Notes: a model not told the origin generated them from the letters alone. A stretch of DNA of 64,000 bases from Owenia fusiformis (GCA_903813345.2 CAIIXF020000011.1:11380842-11444841), one strand, 5' to 3'. Positions 20,241 to 33,305 are shown, counted from the first letter of the stretch. Numbers and translations: made by a program.

Positions 20241-23200
20241 ATGCTTTGTAGATACAAACACTGCAAACAGCTGACCCAAATCATTGATCCACTCCAAAAC
20301 ATCACAACCAGGGTAGAAATTGTTATGACCTGAAAGTACTAAAAAAAGGAAAAAAGTCAGCAATGATTTGACTTTTTTCCTTAAAAGAAATGAGTAAATA
20401 TACCCATCTCACTGAAATGGCCATTTTCAGATATGAGTACATTTACATATTACTTTTAAGAGAATGCATGAACATGCAATATGTCACCACTGGCCATGTG
20501 TTAAAGACGCATTTAGTTCCAGTAAGCCGAACACTAACTGATTACTGCCATCAAGAAGTTTCGTCCACTCACCAGTGTGAGAATATAACAATATGTCAAT
20601 ACTTCTGTAGTGACATAAAAGTCAAATCATTGCCCAGTAAGTACAGTTGATTAAAAACTATAAACAAAAATCACAGCATTACTGAATTAATGGTCAAATT
20701 GTTGCTTTAAAAGCTAGCATTATAATATTCAAATGATCAAGACCAAATTGATAGAACTAGAAATATTTTGTTGGTATAAGTCCCGGGTATAAGTCTCAGA
20801 ATGAAAATTACCAAACACATGCAAACAGAACCATTGTTCCCTGTGTTGCACCCAAGAACCTGCTTTGCTGGAAATACAAAAAATATGCTGTAATACTTGT
20901 TAAACTTAATATAACAATTTACATAAATTGCCCAAAATTAAAATCGAACAGAATGGGAGGGATGGAGTAAGGTAGTAATATATCTTAACTAAGTAATAAA
21001 ATATTGCTTCCAGCTGTTCCCTGTGTGGCTGCTACCAAGGTCATTCTTCTGGTGGACGTGTGATTCTGTGCAAGGAGAAAATTCATTTATGAGTAACTTC
21101 TGCATGAAACAGTAGTAGTTGTAGTCCAGAACATTAGAAATCTTTTATCTTCTTCACAACACCTACATTGAGAAAATGATTTAATTGACTACCTTAACTC
21201 CAAAGCATGCAAGGGATTATCATTTATTGCAAAAAAATTACCTTAAAAATCTGAACAAGTCACCTTTGTCAATCAGAGTCTAGATCATAAATACCTAGAC
21301 GGTTGATTGCTTTTTGGACCAAAACATGGTCGCATTTACACTGACCTCAAAACAAGAAAAAAACAAGTTAAATTGAAAATTGATGAAAGTGAAGATCATC
21401 TACCAACTCGCACCAAAAAAAGAGAATGGAAGTCGAAAACTGAGATTAACATACTAAGGTATGTTAAGTCTCAGGTGAAAATGAGTTTACAAAAAAAATA
21501 TGAAGACAATATTTTCCAAATATGGCACACATTTCTTCCATTTTGATATAAACCAGGTGGATTCCATTATTCTTTCATTTCAGAACATAGAATCTGTTAG
21601 GAAGCTTTCAGGCCAACACACCTTAACAAAGGATCAAACAATGGGTGACCATCCCTTCGCTCATGTCGTATGCTGTCTAGAGAGATTAAGAAGAATAACA
21701 AGAATGACATCCTCGGCCATGCATAATTAGGATACATCACATTAAAAAGATGAAATACAAGACCATACCACTATCAATTCCCAATAGTATCTTTACTGTA
21801 ACACTGATAAGCAATGTCTACCTACCTAAAGAGTGCAAGGTAACATGTATCAACCCCGAGGCCATTCCGTACAGATCCAAGTGGAATCTTGCTGCGTCCT
21901 CACAAGATCTCTGGATCACACTATATCCGTCATAGCCAACTACTAACATTACAATACCAGTAAGTAAAAATGAGTGGACCTTCACCAGAGATCGACAATA
22001 CCCCTCCAGAACGACCCAATGCATGCCGGCACCACAGCATGCATTGAAGAAAGAAAATTCAGAATACCTCCTCCTGGTGGGTGCAAGACCCATCATTTTC
22101 ACTCACAAGTAAAGAATGTTTTCGCCAGCCATCAGAATATAGGCGAAACAAAGAACCAAGCTCAACAATAAGAATCCAACATGGAAACTGTTGGTCGGGA
22201 CTTACAAGGAATCGATACCTGAAACCCATGCATCCAGAGATTGATAGACACTGATCATCAGAATCACAGTGGAGGTACTACGAGGAACATCAAACGGTAT
22301 GACCGAGTAAACCAGAGCTCTCAATGCAATGGATCAGAATGACCCATGCTCAACAATGCCATTCTTAGATATTCCTCAAAATCAATCGGGACAACATAAA
22401 ACATGAACAATGGAAGGCCTCCCAACACTTGATCCAGTGTTAAGACATGTTTAGCAATCCAGCCTCATAGCAGATTCCAGGTTCCTTCACTCCAGAATAA
22501 TGGGTTGGCCAACAAAATCCACTGGTTCAATCAAAATGGAAGGTGTCCCACTAAACCAGAAGAATCGGCCGCTCCTAAATAACATAGAAAACCATAGATG
22601 GAAAACATGTCTAGCTGGCAGATGACCCCATATGGAATGACTAATAGGATAACTCAATAGATTTACTTAACTTAGGTGACAGGATCATTGCGATGAAGCT
22701 CATCTTTAGGTAGTGGATTCAAGGAGGTGACTCATCTTCCAGTGGATGGCTCCTCTTCCAGTGGGAGGCTCCTCTTCCATGGGATAGCTCATCTTCCAGC
22801 GCCCAACGGGTGGCTTATCTTCCAGCGAGTTGCTCCTCTTCCAGCGAGTTGCTCCTATTCCAGTGAGTTGCTCCTATTCCAGCGAGTTGCTCCTCTTCCA
22901 GCGAGTTGCTCCTCTTCCAGCGAGTTGCTCCTCTTCCAGTGGGTTGTTCATCTTCCAGTGGGTTTTTCATCTTCCAGTGGGTTGTTCATCTTCCAGTGGG
23001 TTGTTCATCTTCCAGTGAGTTGCTCATCTTCCAGTGAGTTGTTCATCTACCAGTGAGTTGCTCCTCTTCCAGTGAGTTGCTCCTCTTCCAAGTGAGTTGC
23101 TCCTCTTCCAGTGAGTTGCTTCTCTTCCAGTGAGTTGCTCATCTTCCAGTGAGTTGCTCATCTTCCAGTGGGTTGCTCCTCTTCCAGTGGGTTATTCATC

Positions 23201-24854
23201 TTCCAGTGGGTTGCTCATCTTCCAGTGGGTTGCTCATCTTCCAGTGAGTTACTCATCTTCCAGTGAGTTGCTCATCTTCCAGATAGTTGCTCATCTTCCA
23301 GTGGGTCGCTCATCTTCCAGCGGATGAATTATCTTCCAGCGGGTGGATCATCTTCTAGAAGTTTGATCATCTTCAAGGTTGCCATCTTCCACCAGATAGA
23401 ACATCTTCAACTGGGAACTTGGCTTTCCAATGGGTGACTTGTCTTGCAGTGTGTGGCTTCCAGTGTGTGGCTCAGGTGCTAGTGGGCTGATCACCTCCAA
23501 GCTAAAGGTAAATCTGGAAGAAATATTGTACATTAGGAAATAAAAATACTGTACTTACTTGAACCCCACATCCTAGAGATATATCTTCCATCACAGACAG
23601 TGCTTCTTCAGCAACACACAGATATCACCAGAATAACAATATCCTATGAAGATACAGACGCTGCAGGCAGATGGTGTATATTGTAGCTACTCTCATAAAC
23701 TCCTCGGAAAAACAGAAGCTTATCTTCAGGGGAAGAGGAGTGCATCTGAAAGTACATACAAAATAGGAAAAGCTTAGCAGTGGTTTCAATTTTCAACAAG
23801 GTTTCAGTGATCAAGACACTATAATAACAGGTGGAGGAGGGAATACGAATCTCCAGTGAGATCATCTTTCAGCAGGTTGATCATCTTCCACCAGGTGGAT
23901 CATCTTCCAGCTGATGCGTCATCTTTCAGGGAGTAGCTTGTCTTCAGATGAGTGGCTTGACTTTCAGCAGATGGCTTGTAATCTGGTAGAATGCTCGTAT
24001 TCCAGGAGCTGGCTAATATTCTAGTGGGTGCCTCACCTTCCAGTGGATGGCTGGTCTTCAAATGATTTTTTTATCTTTTTGAGGGTGGTTCCTCTTCCAG
24101 AGGATGGATAATCTTCCAGACGGCATTTTCTGTTCCAGTTGGTTACTTGGCTTCCAGTTTGTGGCTTAGATTCTAGTGGGCTGATCACCCCCATGCTAAA
24201 GGCAAATCTGAAATACTCTAAATTTGGAAATAAAACTTCTGTACTTACTTGAGCAGGATCCTAGAGACTTTTCTCATCTTGAACAAAGCCACTGCAGTCG
24301 CACAATGACATCACCAGAATAACAACATTTTATGTAGGTACAGGTGCTACAGACACAAGGTCCTTATTGTAGATACGCTTTGAACCATCTCAGAAAGGGT
24401 AGACGTTTCTACCTCCAGGGTAAGAGAAGTGCATCTGTAAGTACCTGTAAAATATGAAGTCAGCAATGATTTAAATTTTGATTTGTAGTTACAATGCCAA
24501 AATGATCGAGCCACTTAACAGGCGGAGGAGGGAATGCAAGGCATTCCTTTTATTGATCCTAGTAAATATCTCTTGGCCTTGTACCCCTCCCGGCTTAAGA
24601 TTTACATCATCAAATCAACTAACTGCCTGAACTGCCTGAAGTATCTCTGTATATAAATTATGTTTTTGAATATTGAATTGCCCCCACCCCCAAGACCAAT
24701 ATAATGAATAGTTTTATTTATCTTTTGATATTTAAAGCCAACATACACATTATCTCCACATTTGCTCTACACTATAGCTACCCTCGTCCACGTGGGTGTA
24801 ACGTTCCTGTTGTTTCTTTAGTTGCAGACACCTATTAGTACAAGCAATAGCAAC
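20241..24854 (+). repeat. 4.6-kb tandem unit, copy 2
   Basis: A 4614-bp copy with the same order as unit 1. Spacing to unit 3 is exactly 4614 bp over several kilobases (for example 21307 and 25921). Differences from unit 1 are single substitutions, short indels and a different array length. Confidence 0.85.
22728..23350 (+). repeat. 19-bp minisatellite in unit 2
   Basis: About 33 units of the CTTCCAGTGAGTTGCTCAT type, with the same variant order at both edges as in unit 1 and internal copy-number differences. Confidence 0.9.
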
Positions 24855-27341
24855 ATGCTTTGTAGATACAAACACTGCAAACAGCTGACCCAAATCATTG
24901 ATCCATTCCAAAACATCACAACCAGGGTAGAAATTGTTATGACCTGAAAGTACTAAAAAAAGGAAAAAAGTCAGCAATGATTTGACTTTTTTCCTTAAAA
25001 GAAATGAGTAAATATACCCATCTCACTGAAATGGCCATTTTCAGATATGAGTACATTTACATATTACTTTTAAGAGAATGCATGAACATGCAATATGTCA
25101 CCACTGGCCATGTGTTAAAGATGCATTTAGTTCCAGTAAGCCGAACACTAACTGATTACTGCCATCAAGAAGTTTCGTCCACTCACCAGTGTGAGAATAT
25201 AACAATTTGTCAACACTTCTGTAGTGACATAAAAGTCAAATCATTGCCCAGTAAGTACAGTTGATTAAAAACTATAAACAAAAATCACAGCATTACTGAA
25301 TTAATGGTCAAATTGTTGCTTTAAAAGCTAGCATTATAATATTCAAATGATCAAGACCAAATTGATAGAACTAGAAATATTTTGTTGGTATAAGTCCCGG
25401 GTATAAGTCTCAGAATGAAAATTACCAAACACATGCAAACAGAACCATTGTTCCCTGTGTTGCACCCAAGAACCTGCTTTGCTGGAAATACAAAAAATAT
25501 GCTGTAATACTTGTTAAACTTAATATAACAATTTACATAAATTGCCCAAAATTAAAATCGAACAGAATGGGAGGGATGGAGTAAGGTAGTAATATATCTT
25601 AACTAAGTAATAAAATATTGCTTCCAGCTGTTCCCTGTGTGGCTGCTACCAAGGTCATTCTTCTGGTGGACGTGTGATTCTATGCAAGGAGAAAATTCAT
25701 TTATGAGTAACTTCTGCATGAAACAGTAGTAGTTGTAGTCCAGAACATTAGTAGTCTTTTATCTTCTTCACAACACCTACATTGAGAAAATGATTTAATT
25801 GACTACCTTAACTCCAAAGCATGCAAGGGATTATCATTTATTGCAAAAAAATAACCTTAAAAATCTGAACAAGTCACCTTTGTCAATCAGAGTCTAGATC
25901 ATAAATACCTAGACGGTTGATTGCTTTTTGGACCAAAACATGGTCGCATTTACACTGACCTCAAAACAAGAAAAAAACAAGTTAAATTGAAAATTGATGA
26001 AAGTGAAGATCATCTACCAACTCGCACCAAAAAAAGAGAATGGAAGTCGAAAACTGAGATTAACATACTAAGGTATGTTAAGTCTCAGGTGAAAGTGAGT
26101 TTACAAAAAAAATATGAAGACAATATTTTCCAAATATGGCACACATTTCTTCCATTTTGATATAAACCAGGTGGATTCCATTATTCTTTCATTTCAGAAC
26201 ATAGAATCTGTTAGGAAGCTTTCAGGCCAACACACCTTAACAAAGGATCAAACAATGGGTGACCATCCCTTCGCTCATGTCGTATGCTGTCTAGAGAGAT
26301 TAAGAAGAATAACAAGAATGACATCCTCGGCCATGCATAATTAGGATACATCACATTAAAAAGATGAAATACAAGACCATACCACTATCAATTCCCAATA
26401 GTATCTTTACTGTAACACTGATAAGCAATGTCTACCTACCTCAAGAGTGCAAGGTAACATGTATCAACCCCGAGGCCATTCCGTACAGATCCAAGTGAAA
26501 TCTTGCTGCGTCCTCACAAGATCTCTGGATCACACTATATCCGTCATAGCCAACTACTAACATTACAATACCAGTAAGTAAAAATGAGTGGACCTTCACC
26601 AGAGATCGACAATACCCCTCCAGAACGACCCAATGCATGCCGGCACCACAGCATGCATTGAAGAAAGAAAATTCAGAATACCTCCTCCTGGTGGGTGCAA
26701 GACCCATCATTTTCACTCACAAGTAAAGAATGTTTTCGCCAGCCATCAGAATATAGGCGAAACAAAGAACCAAGCTCAACAATAAGAATCCAACATGGAA
26801 ACTGTTGGTCGGGACTTACAAGGAATCGATACCTGAAACCCATGCATCCAGAGATTGATAGACACTGATCATCAGAATCACAGTGGAGGTACTACGAGGA
26901 ACATCAAACGGTATGACCGAGTAAACCAGAGCTCTCAATGCAATGGATCAGAATGACCCATGCTCAACAATGCCATTCTTAGATATTCCTCAAAATCAAT
27001 CGGGACAACATAAAACATGAACAATGGAAGGCCTCCCAACACTTGATCCAGTGTTAAGACATGTTTAGCAATCCAGCCTCATAGCAGATTCCAGGTTCCT
27101 TCACTCCAGAATAATGGGTTGGCCAACAAAATCCACTGGTTCAATCAAAATGGAAGGTGTCCCACTAAACCAGAAGAATCGGCCGCTCCTAAATAACATA
27201 GAAAACCATAGATGGAAAACATGTCTAGCTGGCAGATGACCCCATATGGAATGACTAATAGGATAACTCAATAGATTTACTTAACTTAGGTGACAGGATC
27301 ATTGCGATGAAGCTCATCTTTAGGTAGTGGATTCAAGGAGG

Positions 27342-28145
27342 TGACTCATCTTCCAGTGGATGGCTCCTCTTCCAGTTGGTGGCTCCTCTTCCAGGGGATT
27401 GCTCATCTTCTCGCAGGTGGCTTATCTTCCAGCTGGTGGGTTATCTTCTTGCTGGTGGCTCATCTTCCAGTGGGTGGCTTATCTTCCAGGGGTGGATCAT
27501 CTTCCAGCAGGTTGCTCATTTTCCAGCAGGTGGATCATCTTTCAGTGGGTTGTTCATTTTCAAGCGGGTCACGTTGAATTATCTTCCATTTGGTTGCTCA
27601 TCTTTCAGTTGGTTGCTCTTCTTCGCGTTGGTTGCTCTTCTTCCAGTTGGTTGCTCTTCTTTCATTTGGTTGCTCTTCTTTCAGTTGGTTGCTCTTCTTC
27701 CAGCTCTTCTTCCAGTTGGTTGCTCTTCTTCCAGGTGTTTGCTCTTCTTCCAGTGGGTTGTTCTTCTTCCAGTGGGTTGTTCATCTTCCAGTGGGTTGTT
27801 CATCTTCCAGTGGGTTGTTCTTCTTCCAGTGGGTTGTTCATCTTCCAGTGGGTTGTTCATCTTCCAGTGGGTTGTTCATCTTCCAGTGGGTTGTTCATCT
27901 TCCAGTGGGTTGTTCATCTTCCAGTGGGTTGTTCATCTTCCAGTGGGTTGATCATCTTCCAGTGAGTTGCTCATCTTCCAGTGGGTTGATCATCTTCCAG
28001 TGAGTTGCTCATCTTCCAGTGAGTTGCTCATCTTCCAGTGGGTTGCTCATCTTCCAGTGGGTTGCTCATCTTCCAGCGGGTGAATTAGCTTACAGCGGTT
28101 GAATTATCTTTCAGTGGGTGGATCATCTTCTAGCAGTTGGATCAT
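27342..28145 (+). repeat. 19-bp minisatellite in unit 3, open in three frames
   Basis: About 42 units. A homogenised core (about 27740-27960) repeats CTTCCAGTGGGTTGTTCAT almost perfectly. Since 19 is not a multiple of three and the unit lacks a stop in any forward frame, all three plus frames stay open for 400-600 bp and give the same 19-residue periodic, Ser/Phe/Leu/Val-rich peptide in staggered register. The minus strand has stops. Confidence 0.9.
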
Positions 28146-29125
28146 CTTTAAGGTTGCCATCTCCCACCAGATAGATCACCTTCAACTGGGAACTTGGCTT
28201 TCCAATGGGTGACTTGGCTTGCAGTGTGTGGCTTCCAGTGTGTGGCTTCCAGTGTGTGGCCTCCAGCGTGTGGCTCAGGTGCTAGTTGGCTGATCACCTC
28301 CAAGCTAAAGGTAAATCTGGAAGAAATATTGTACATTAGGAAATAAAAATACTGTACTTACTTGAACCCCACATCCTAGAGATAATCTTCCATCCTGGGC
28401 AATGCTTCTTCAGTAACACACAGACATCACCAGAATAACAATATCCTATAGAGATACAGGCGTTGCAGGCAGATGGTGCATATTGGTGCATAAACTCCTC
28501 GGAAAGGACAGAAACTTATCTTCAGGGGAAGAGGAGTGCATCTGAAAGTATATACAAAATAGGAAAAGCTTAGCAGTGGTTTCAATTTTCAATTTTTCAA
28601 CAAGGCTTCAGTGATCAAGACACTTCCATAACAGGAGGAGGAGGGAATGCAAATCTCCAGTGAGATCATCTTTCAGCAGGTTGATCATCTCCCACCAGGT
28701 GGATCATCCTCCAGCAGATGGGTCATCTTTCAGAGAGCAGCTTGTCTTCAGATGAGTGGCTTGACTTTCAGCAGATGGCTCGTAGTCTGGTAGATGGCCC
28801 ATATTCCAGGAGCTGGCTAATATTCTAATGGGTGCCTCATCTTCCAGTAGATGGCTCGTCTTCAAATGATTCTGCATCTATATGATGGTGGTTCCTCTTC
28901 CAGGGGATGGATGATCTTCCAGACAGCATTTTCTGTTCCAGTTGGTGACTTGGCTTTCAGTTTGTGGCTGAGATTCTAGTGGGCTGATCACCCCCATGGT
29001 AAAGGTAAAATACTGCAAATTTGGAAAGAAAACTGCAGTACTTACTTGAACAGGATCCTGGAGACTTCTCTCATCCTGAACAAAGCTAAATAAATGCAGT
29101 TGCACAAGGATATCACCAGAATAAC

Positions 29126-29935
29126 TTGACAACAGCAACTCCAAGGCGTAGAAAATCCCATCGAACAGCCATGGCTGGCATATTTACAAAGAAAGTATAC
29201 AGCAAAAATGGCTGCAATTTTTCAAAATGGCCACCTTCTACCAAAAGTGTCATTAGACAGTGTGCCATGCTTATAGTATTCACATACCAAATATGAACAA
29301 AATCGCTCCACTACTTTTCGAGTTATAGTAAAATACGTTAAAATGGCAGCTATTTTTCAAAATGGCCACCTTCTACCAAAAGTGTCATTAGGCAGTGTGC
29401 CATGCTTATAACTTATTCACATACCAAATATGAACAAAATCTATATAATTTCTTTTCATTGAAAACATATTGCTATTACAGTTTTACATATTGCACCTAA
29501 ATTACTGTAAAATCAGCACTAAAATGGCCGCCATTTTTAAATGAGCGGCCATTTTGAAAATCGGCTTTGGAGCAGAACTTCTACCCCCATAGGGTATAGG
29601 GCCAACAGTATTTGAAATATTGCCCGGACGTCATTTGTTGTTGCTGCATTAGTGTCTTCATTCATTGTCTTCTTTCTTTGTCTTGATTTGAATGTGATGT
29701 TAGTTATCTTTCTTCAGGGTCCACCGACTTGAGACTGCGTATAGGTGGGTTAAACGTTTTGATACGGCTGGAAAACTCTCCCCTCCCCCTTACTGATGTT
29801 CTTATGTTGATTTGTCTTCTTAGTTTACCCTCTTTGCGGAGAATATACTGTTTCGTTTGAACTTGTTAATAACTCTTCTCATTAATTTTCCAGTGCTTTA
29901 TGAATGATGATATTCTCCTGCGGACGTATGGGATA
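29126..29935 (+). mobile_element. satellite-carrying transposon, copy B (in unit 3)
   Basis: The left end TTGACAACAGCAACTCCAAG, two 136-bp units and the block CTTCTACCCCCATAGGGTAT are present, but the right part from about 29632 is unrelated sequence ending GGACGTATGGG. Compared with unit 1 (19690-19705), the insertion sits in AGAATAACAACAT and duplicates ATAAC (left at 29120-29125, right at 29936-29940). Confidence 0.7.
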
Positions 29936-30235
29936 ACAACATTATATGTAGATACAGGTGCTACGGTAACAAAGGTGCTTATTGTAGTTACGATTTGAAA
30001 CATCTACGAAAGGGTGTAAGTTTTTACCTCCAGGGTAAGAGGAGTGCATCTGTAAGTACATGTAAAATAGGAAGTCAGCAATGATTTAAATTTTGATTTG
30101 TTGTTACAATGCCAAAATGATTGAGCCACTTAACAGGCGGAGGAGGGAATGCAAGACATTCCTTTTATTGATTCTAGTAAATCTGTCATGGCCTTTCACC
30201 CCTCCTGGCTCAAGATTTACATCATCAAATCAATC

Positions 30236-30665
30236 ACTCAGATGCGAGTAGGTAGTTACCAGTTTCGCCACCAGGTGGCTGATTCGGGGGAATTAACATG
30301 ACCAGGGTATTACAAAATTCCCTTAAACTTGAAAATGCATCAGTTTTAGTGGTTCACTTTTCATATTACCCTTTTGTATCTGATAGTTATACAAATTGAA
30401 ATATTCCAGTAAAAGAAAATATTATCTGCCCAACACAAGAAAAGATATTTCACTTTTTGTGGTTTTACAACATGGGGTCTATGGGGAATCTCCCCGACCT
30501 AGAAGTCACATTTTAAAGAAAATTAAATTTTCAAAGTTGATAAACTCTTTTCAAAACCACATTTCTAAATGTAATTTTAAATGTGGATTCCAAATATGAC
30601 ATCAGTTTGACTGAATTGTGAGTTTTTAATGACGTAAATCAAGGTTATTTCTACTCGCATCTGGG
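30236..30665. mobile_element. complete MITE with CTCAGATGCGAGTAG ends (in unit 3)
   Basis: Ends CTCAGATGCGAGTAG (30237) and CTACTCGCATCTG (30651) are inverted. The element is absent at the matching place in units 1 and 2 (ATCAAATCAACTAACTGCCT), which proves insertion. The interior 30418-30570 matches 48740-48767 plus 49412-49550. It includes a short open frame (30396-30599) without known domains. Confidence 0.75.
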
Positions 30666-31129
30666 ATATTGACTGCCTGAACAGAAGTATCTCTGTAGAA
30701 GTGAATTGTAGTCTATATATTTTTAGAACATATGAATTAAAATTTTGTTTTTGAATATTGAATTACCCCCCATCCCACCCCCTAGCCCAATATAATGAAT
30801 AGTTTTATTCATTTTTTTATATGTAAAGCCAACATACACACAAGAGAGGTTAAGCTACACGTATTTAAAAAAACTTGAACGTGAACTTCAATGGGCGTGC
30901 AGATAAATGATGTCAGATTTGTTTATATTCTGAGGGCCAGCGAGAAGTTAACAGGTTTTACATGAGATTATCATATTGGTGTAATTTACTAATGCATCTT
31001 CAACAAAGCACGAATGTGGACTTCAATGCGCGTGCAATAGAATGACATCAGATTAGTCTACTTCGTACAAGTAAGCGTGAAAGATGAGCTATTACGCATC
31101 GCTCATTAAGTGATTGATTTTAGCTATAG

Positions 31130-31308
31130 ATCCACCCACTGATTGTGATAATAAACAGCCAAGTGATGCACCACTTCCAGTTACACAAGTGCAATCACCT
31201 GGTAAAATTAAACCTGACATTAGTGTGTGTCCTACTGACAGTAAACCAGTCACACGTGCCAGTAGAGGCCTTATAATAAAAAGACCTGCAAGATATTGTA
31301 GTGATTAG
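31130..31308 (+). pseudogene. LTR-retrotransposon pol C-terminal tail
   Basis: The frame ends in a Pro/Lys/Thr-rich tail, TRASRGLIIKRPARYCSD then stop. The TR.S.G....RPARY pattern is typical of the extreme C-terminus of gypsy-type integrases. It is followed 80 bp later by a polypurine tract and a TGT, the order expected at a retrotransposon 3' end. No upstream pol sequence survives. Confidence 0.5.
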
Positions 31309-31391
31309 AAACAGATTTATTTGATTAATACAGTGATATAATATTAACACTTACTTGAAACGTTTTAAACTTAAAATGATTGTTCATTTTT

Positions 31392-31581
31392 GGAAAAAAA
31401 GGAAGATGTCATAATATATAGTCTTAACAATTATGTAAGCATTCATCAGACTGTACCATGTGCTTTTGTTGTTATGATTATTATGTAAATAGGTCACGTG
31501 ACCAGATATGATGCACAATATAAATCGATACTTAGAAGTCACTGATCTATGAGTTCAGTTCACGCCCAAAAGTTAATCATC
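31392..31581 (+). mobile_element. polypurine tract and truncated 3' LTR
   Basis: The purine run GGAAAAAAAGGAAGA (31392-31406) precedes TGTCATAATATATAG, a plausible LTR start at 31407. A TATA-like CAATATAAATCG follows at about 31517. The sequence breaks off at 31581 where a foldback MITE begins, so the LTR's right edge is not defined. Confidence 0.5.
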
Positions 31582-33305
31582 TCTAGAGTCCATTTCACTG
31601 CTTCATTTCGTCAGTAGAACGGCAAAAATAAGAAATTGGGAGACCATTGTGCAATAATATATGGAAAAGTATATTCATAATGTACATGAATGACATTTGT
31701 ATATTTCAGATTTTTTAGTTTTTTGTGCAATAAGCCTGTGCCGTCTTGTAATTTGAAGAATTTCAGCCATGTTAATCTTATTGAAAACCAGAACAACGGC
31801 AACGCCAAAGCGTAGCGAATCCCATCAAACAGAAATAACTGACATTTTTACAAACGAAATATATAGCAAATATCATAAAATAACACACATTAGAAAGTTG
31901 TCATCAGAAGAAGTAATATGCTTTTTTATAGTATTCACATGCCAAATATGAACAAAATCGCTCCACTACTTTTCGAGTTATAGTAAAATACTTTAAAATG
32001 GTGGCCATTTTTCAAAATGGCCGCCTTCTACCAAAAGTGTCATAAGACAGTGTGCCATGCTAATAGTATTCGAATACCAAATATGAACAAAATCGCTCCA
32101 CTACTTTCCAAGTTACAGCAAAAATCGTAAAATAACGAGTAAAGGCCGAGTAAAATACGTTTAAATGGCGGCCATTTTTCAAATTCCATTTTTTGTCATC
32201 AGAAGAAGTAATATGCTTTTTTATAGTATTCACATGGCAAATATGAACAAAATTGCTCCACTACTTTTCGAGTTACAGTAAAATACTTTAAAATGGTGGC
32301 CATTTTCAAAATGGCCGCCTTCTACCAAAAGTGTCATTAAACAGTGTGCCATGCTTATATTATTCACATACCAAATATGAACAAAATCGCTCCACTACTT
32401 TTCGAGTTATAGTAAAATACGTTAGAATGGCGGCCATTTTACAAAATGGCCGCCATCTACCAAAAATGTCATTAGACAGTGTGCCATGCTTATAGTATTC
32501 ACAAACCAAATATGAACAAAATCGCTCCACTACTTTTTGAGTTAAAGTAAAATATGTTAAAATGGCGACCATTTTTTAAAATGGCGGCAAATTTTCAAAA
32601 TGGCCTCCTCCTACCAAAAGTGTTATTAGACAATGAGCCATGCTTATAGTATTCACATACCAAATATGAACAAAATTGCTCCAATACTTCTTGAGTTACA
32701 GCAAAAATCGTAAAATAACGAGTAAAGGCCGCCATTTTTCAAGATGGCTGCCATGTGCTATTTTAATTTCTACATTTCTAGCTTTATCAATGTCCTATAT
32801 AATTTTTTTTACATTTAAAACATAATGCTATCACAGTTTTACATATTGCACCTAAATTACTGTAAAATCGGCACTAAAATGGCCGCCATTTTTAAATGAG
32901 TGGCCATTTTGAAAATCGGCTTTTTAGCAGAACTTCTACCCCAATAGGGTATATGTGTACAAAATATGAACAAAATCGGGACAACGGTATTTGAGTTATT
33001 GCCCGGACGGACGGTAAGACGGACGGACAGACAGACGGCACACGTACGTACGTACGGACGGACGGACGGAGGCGTTCCCTATATCCCTCCGAACTTCGTT
33101 CGATGGGATAATAACATGGCAGAGAAACATCCAAATATAAGAGGCCAACCACTTTATAAGCCAAACTAGAAGCAATCAAAGATATACAAATGTCATTCAT
33201 GTACATTATGAATATACTTTTCCATATATTATTGCACAATGGTCACCCAATTTCTTATTTTTGCCGTTCTACTGACGAAATGAAGCAGTGAAATGGACTC
33301 TAGAA
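31582..33305. mobile_element. foldback MITE split by a nested transposon
   Basis: Arms 31582-31708 and 33180-33305 are near-perfect reverse complements, starting TCTAGAGTCCATTTCACTGC and containing AATATATGGAAAAGTATATT and AATGACATTTGTATAT. The same family is intact at 36442-36845. Between the arms lies satellite transposon copy C. Confidence 0.8.
31789..33110 (+). mobile_element. satellite-carrying transposon, copy C
   Basis: Both ends are present (AGAACAACGGCAACGCCAAA and TTCGTTCGATGGGATA), with six ~136-bp units inside and a (GGAC)n/(GTAC)n microsatellite at 33003-33075. It is very similar to copy A, including a unit starting ATCAGAAGAAGTAATATGC. It is inserted in the MITE at 31582-33305. 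Confidence 0.8.

Larger units (their letters stand above)
24855..30838 (+). repeat. 4.6-kb tandem unit, copy 3, interrupted by two MITEs
   Basis: The homology starts at ATGCTTTGTAGATAC and ends at about 30838, where GCCAACATACACA continues differently from unit 1 (20130). Removing the insertions at 29126-29935 and 30236-30665 leaves about 4.74 kb, consistent with one unit carrying a longer array. The portion after 28300 is more diverged than the body, which suggests it is the oldest outer edge. Confidence 0.8.

Noticed and set aside
27360-28003. Three overlapping plus-strand open frames of 137-201 codons, candidate secreted or membrane proteins
   Set aside because: All are readings of the same 19-bp minisatellite in different registers; no start context, splice context or family pattern.
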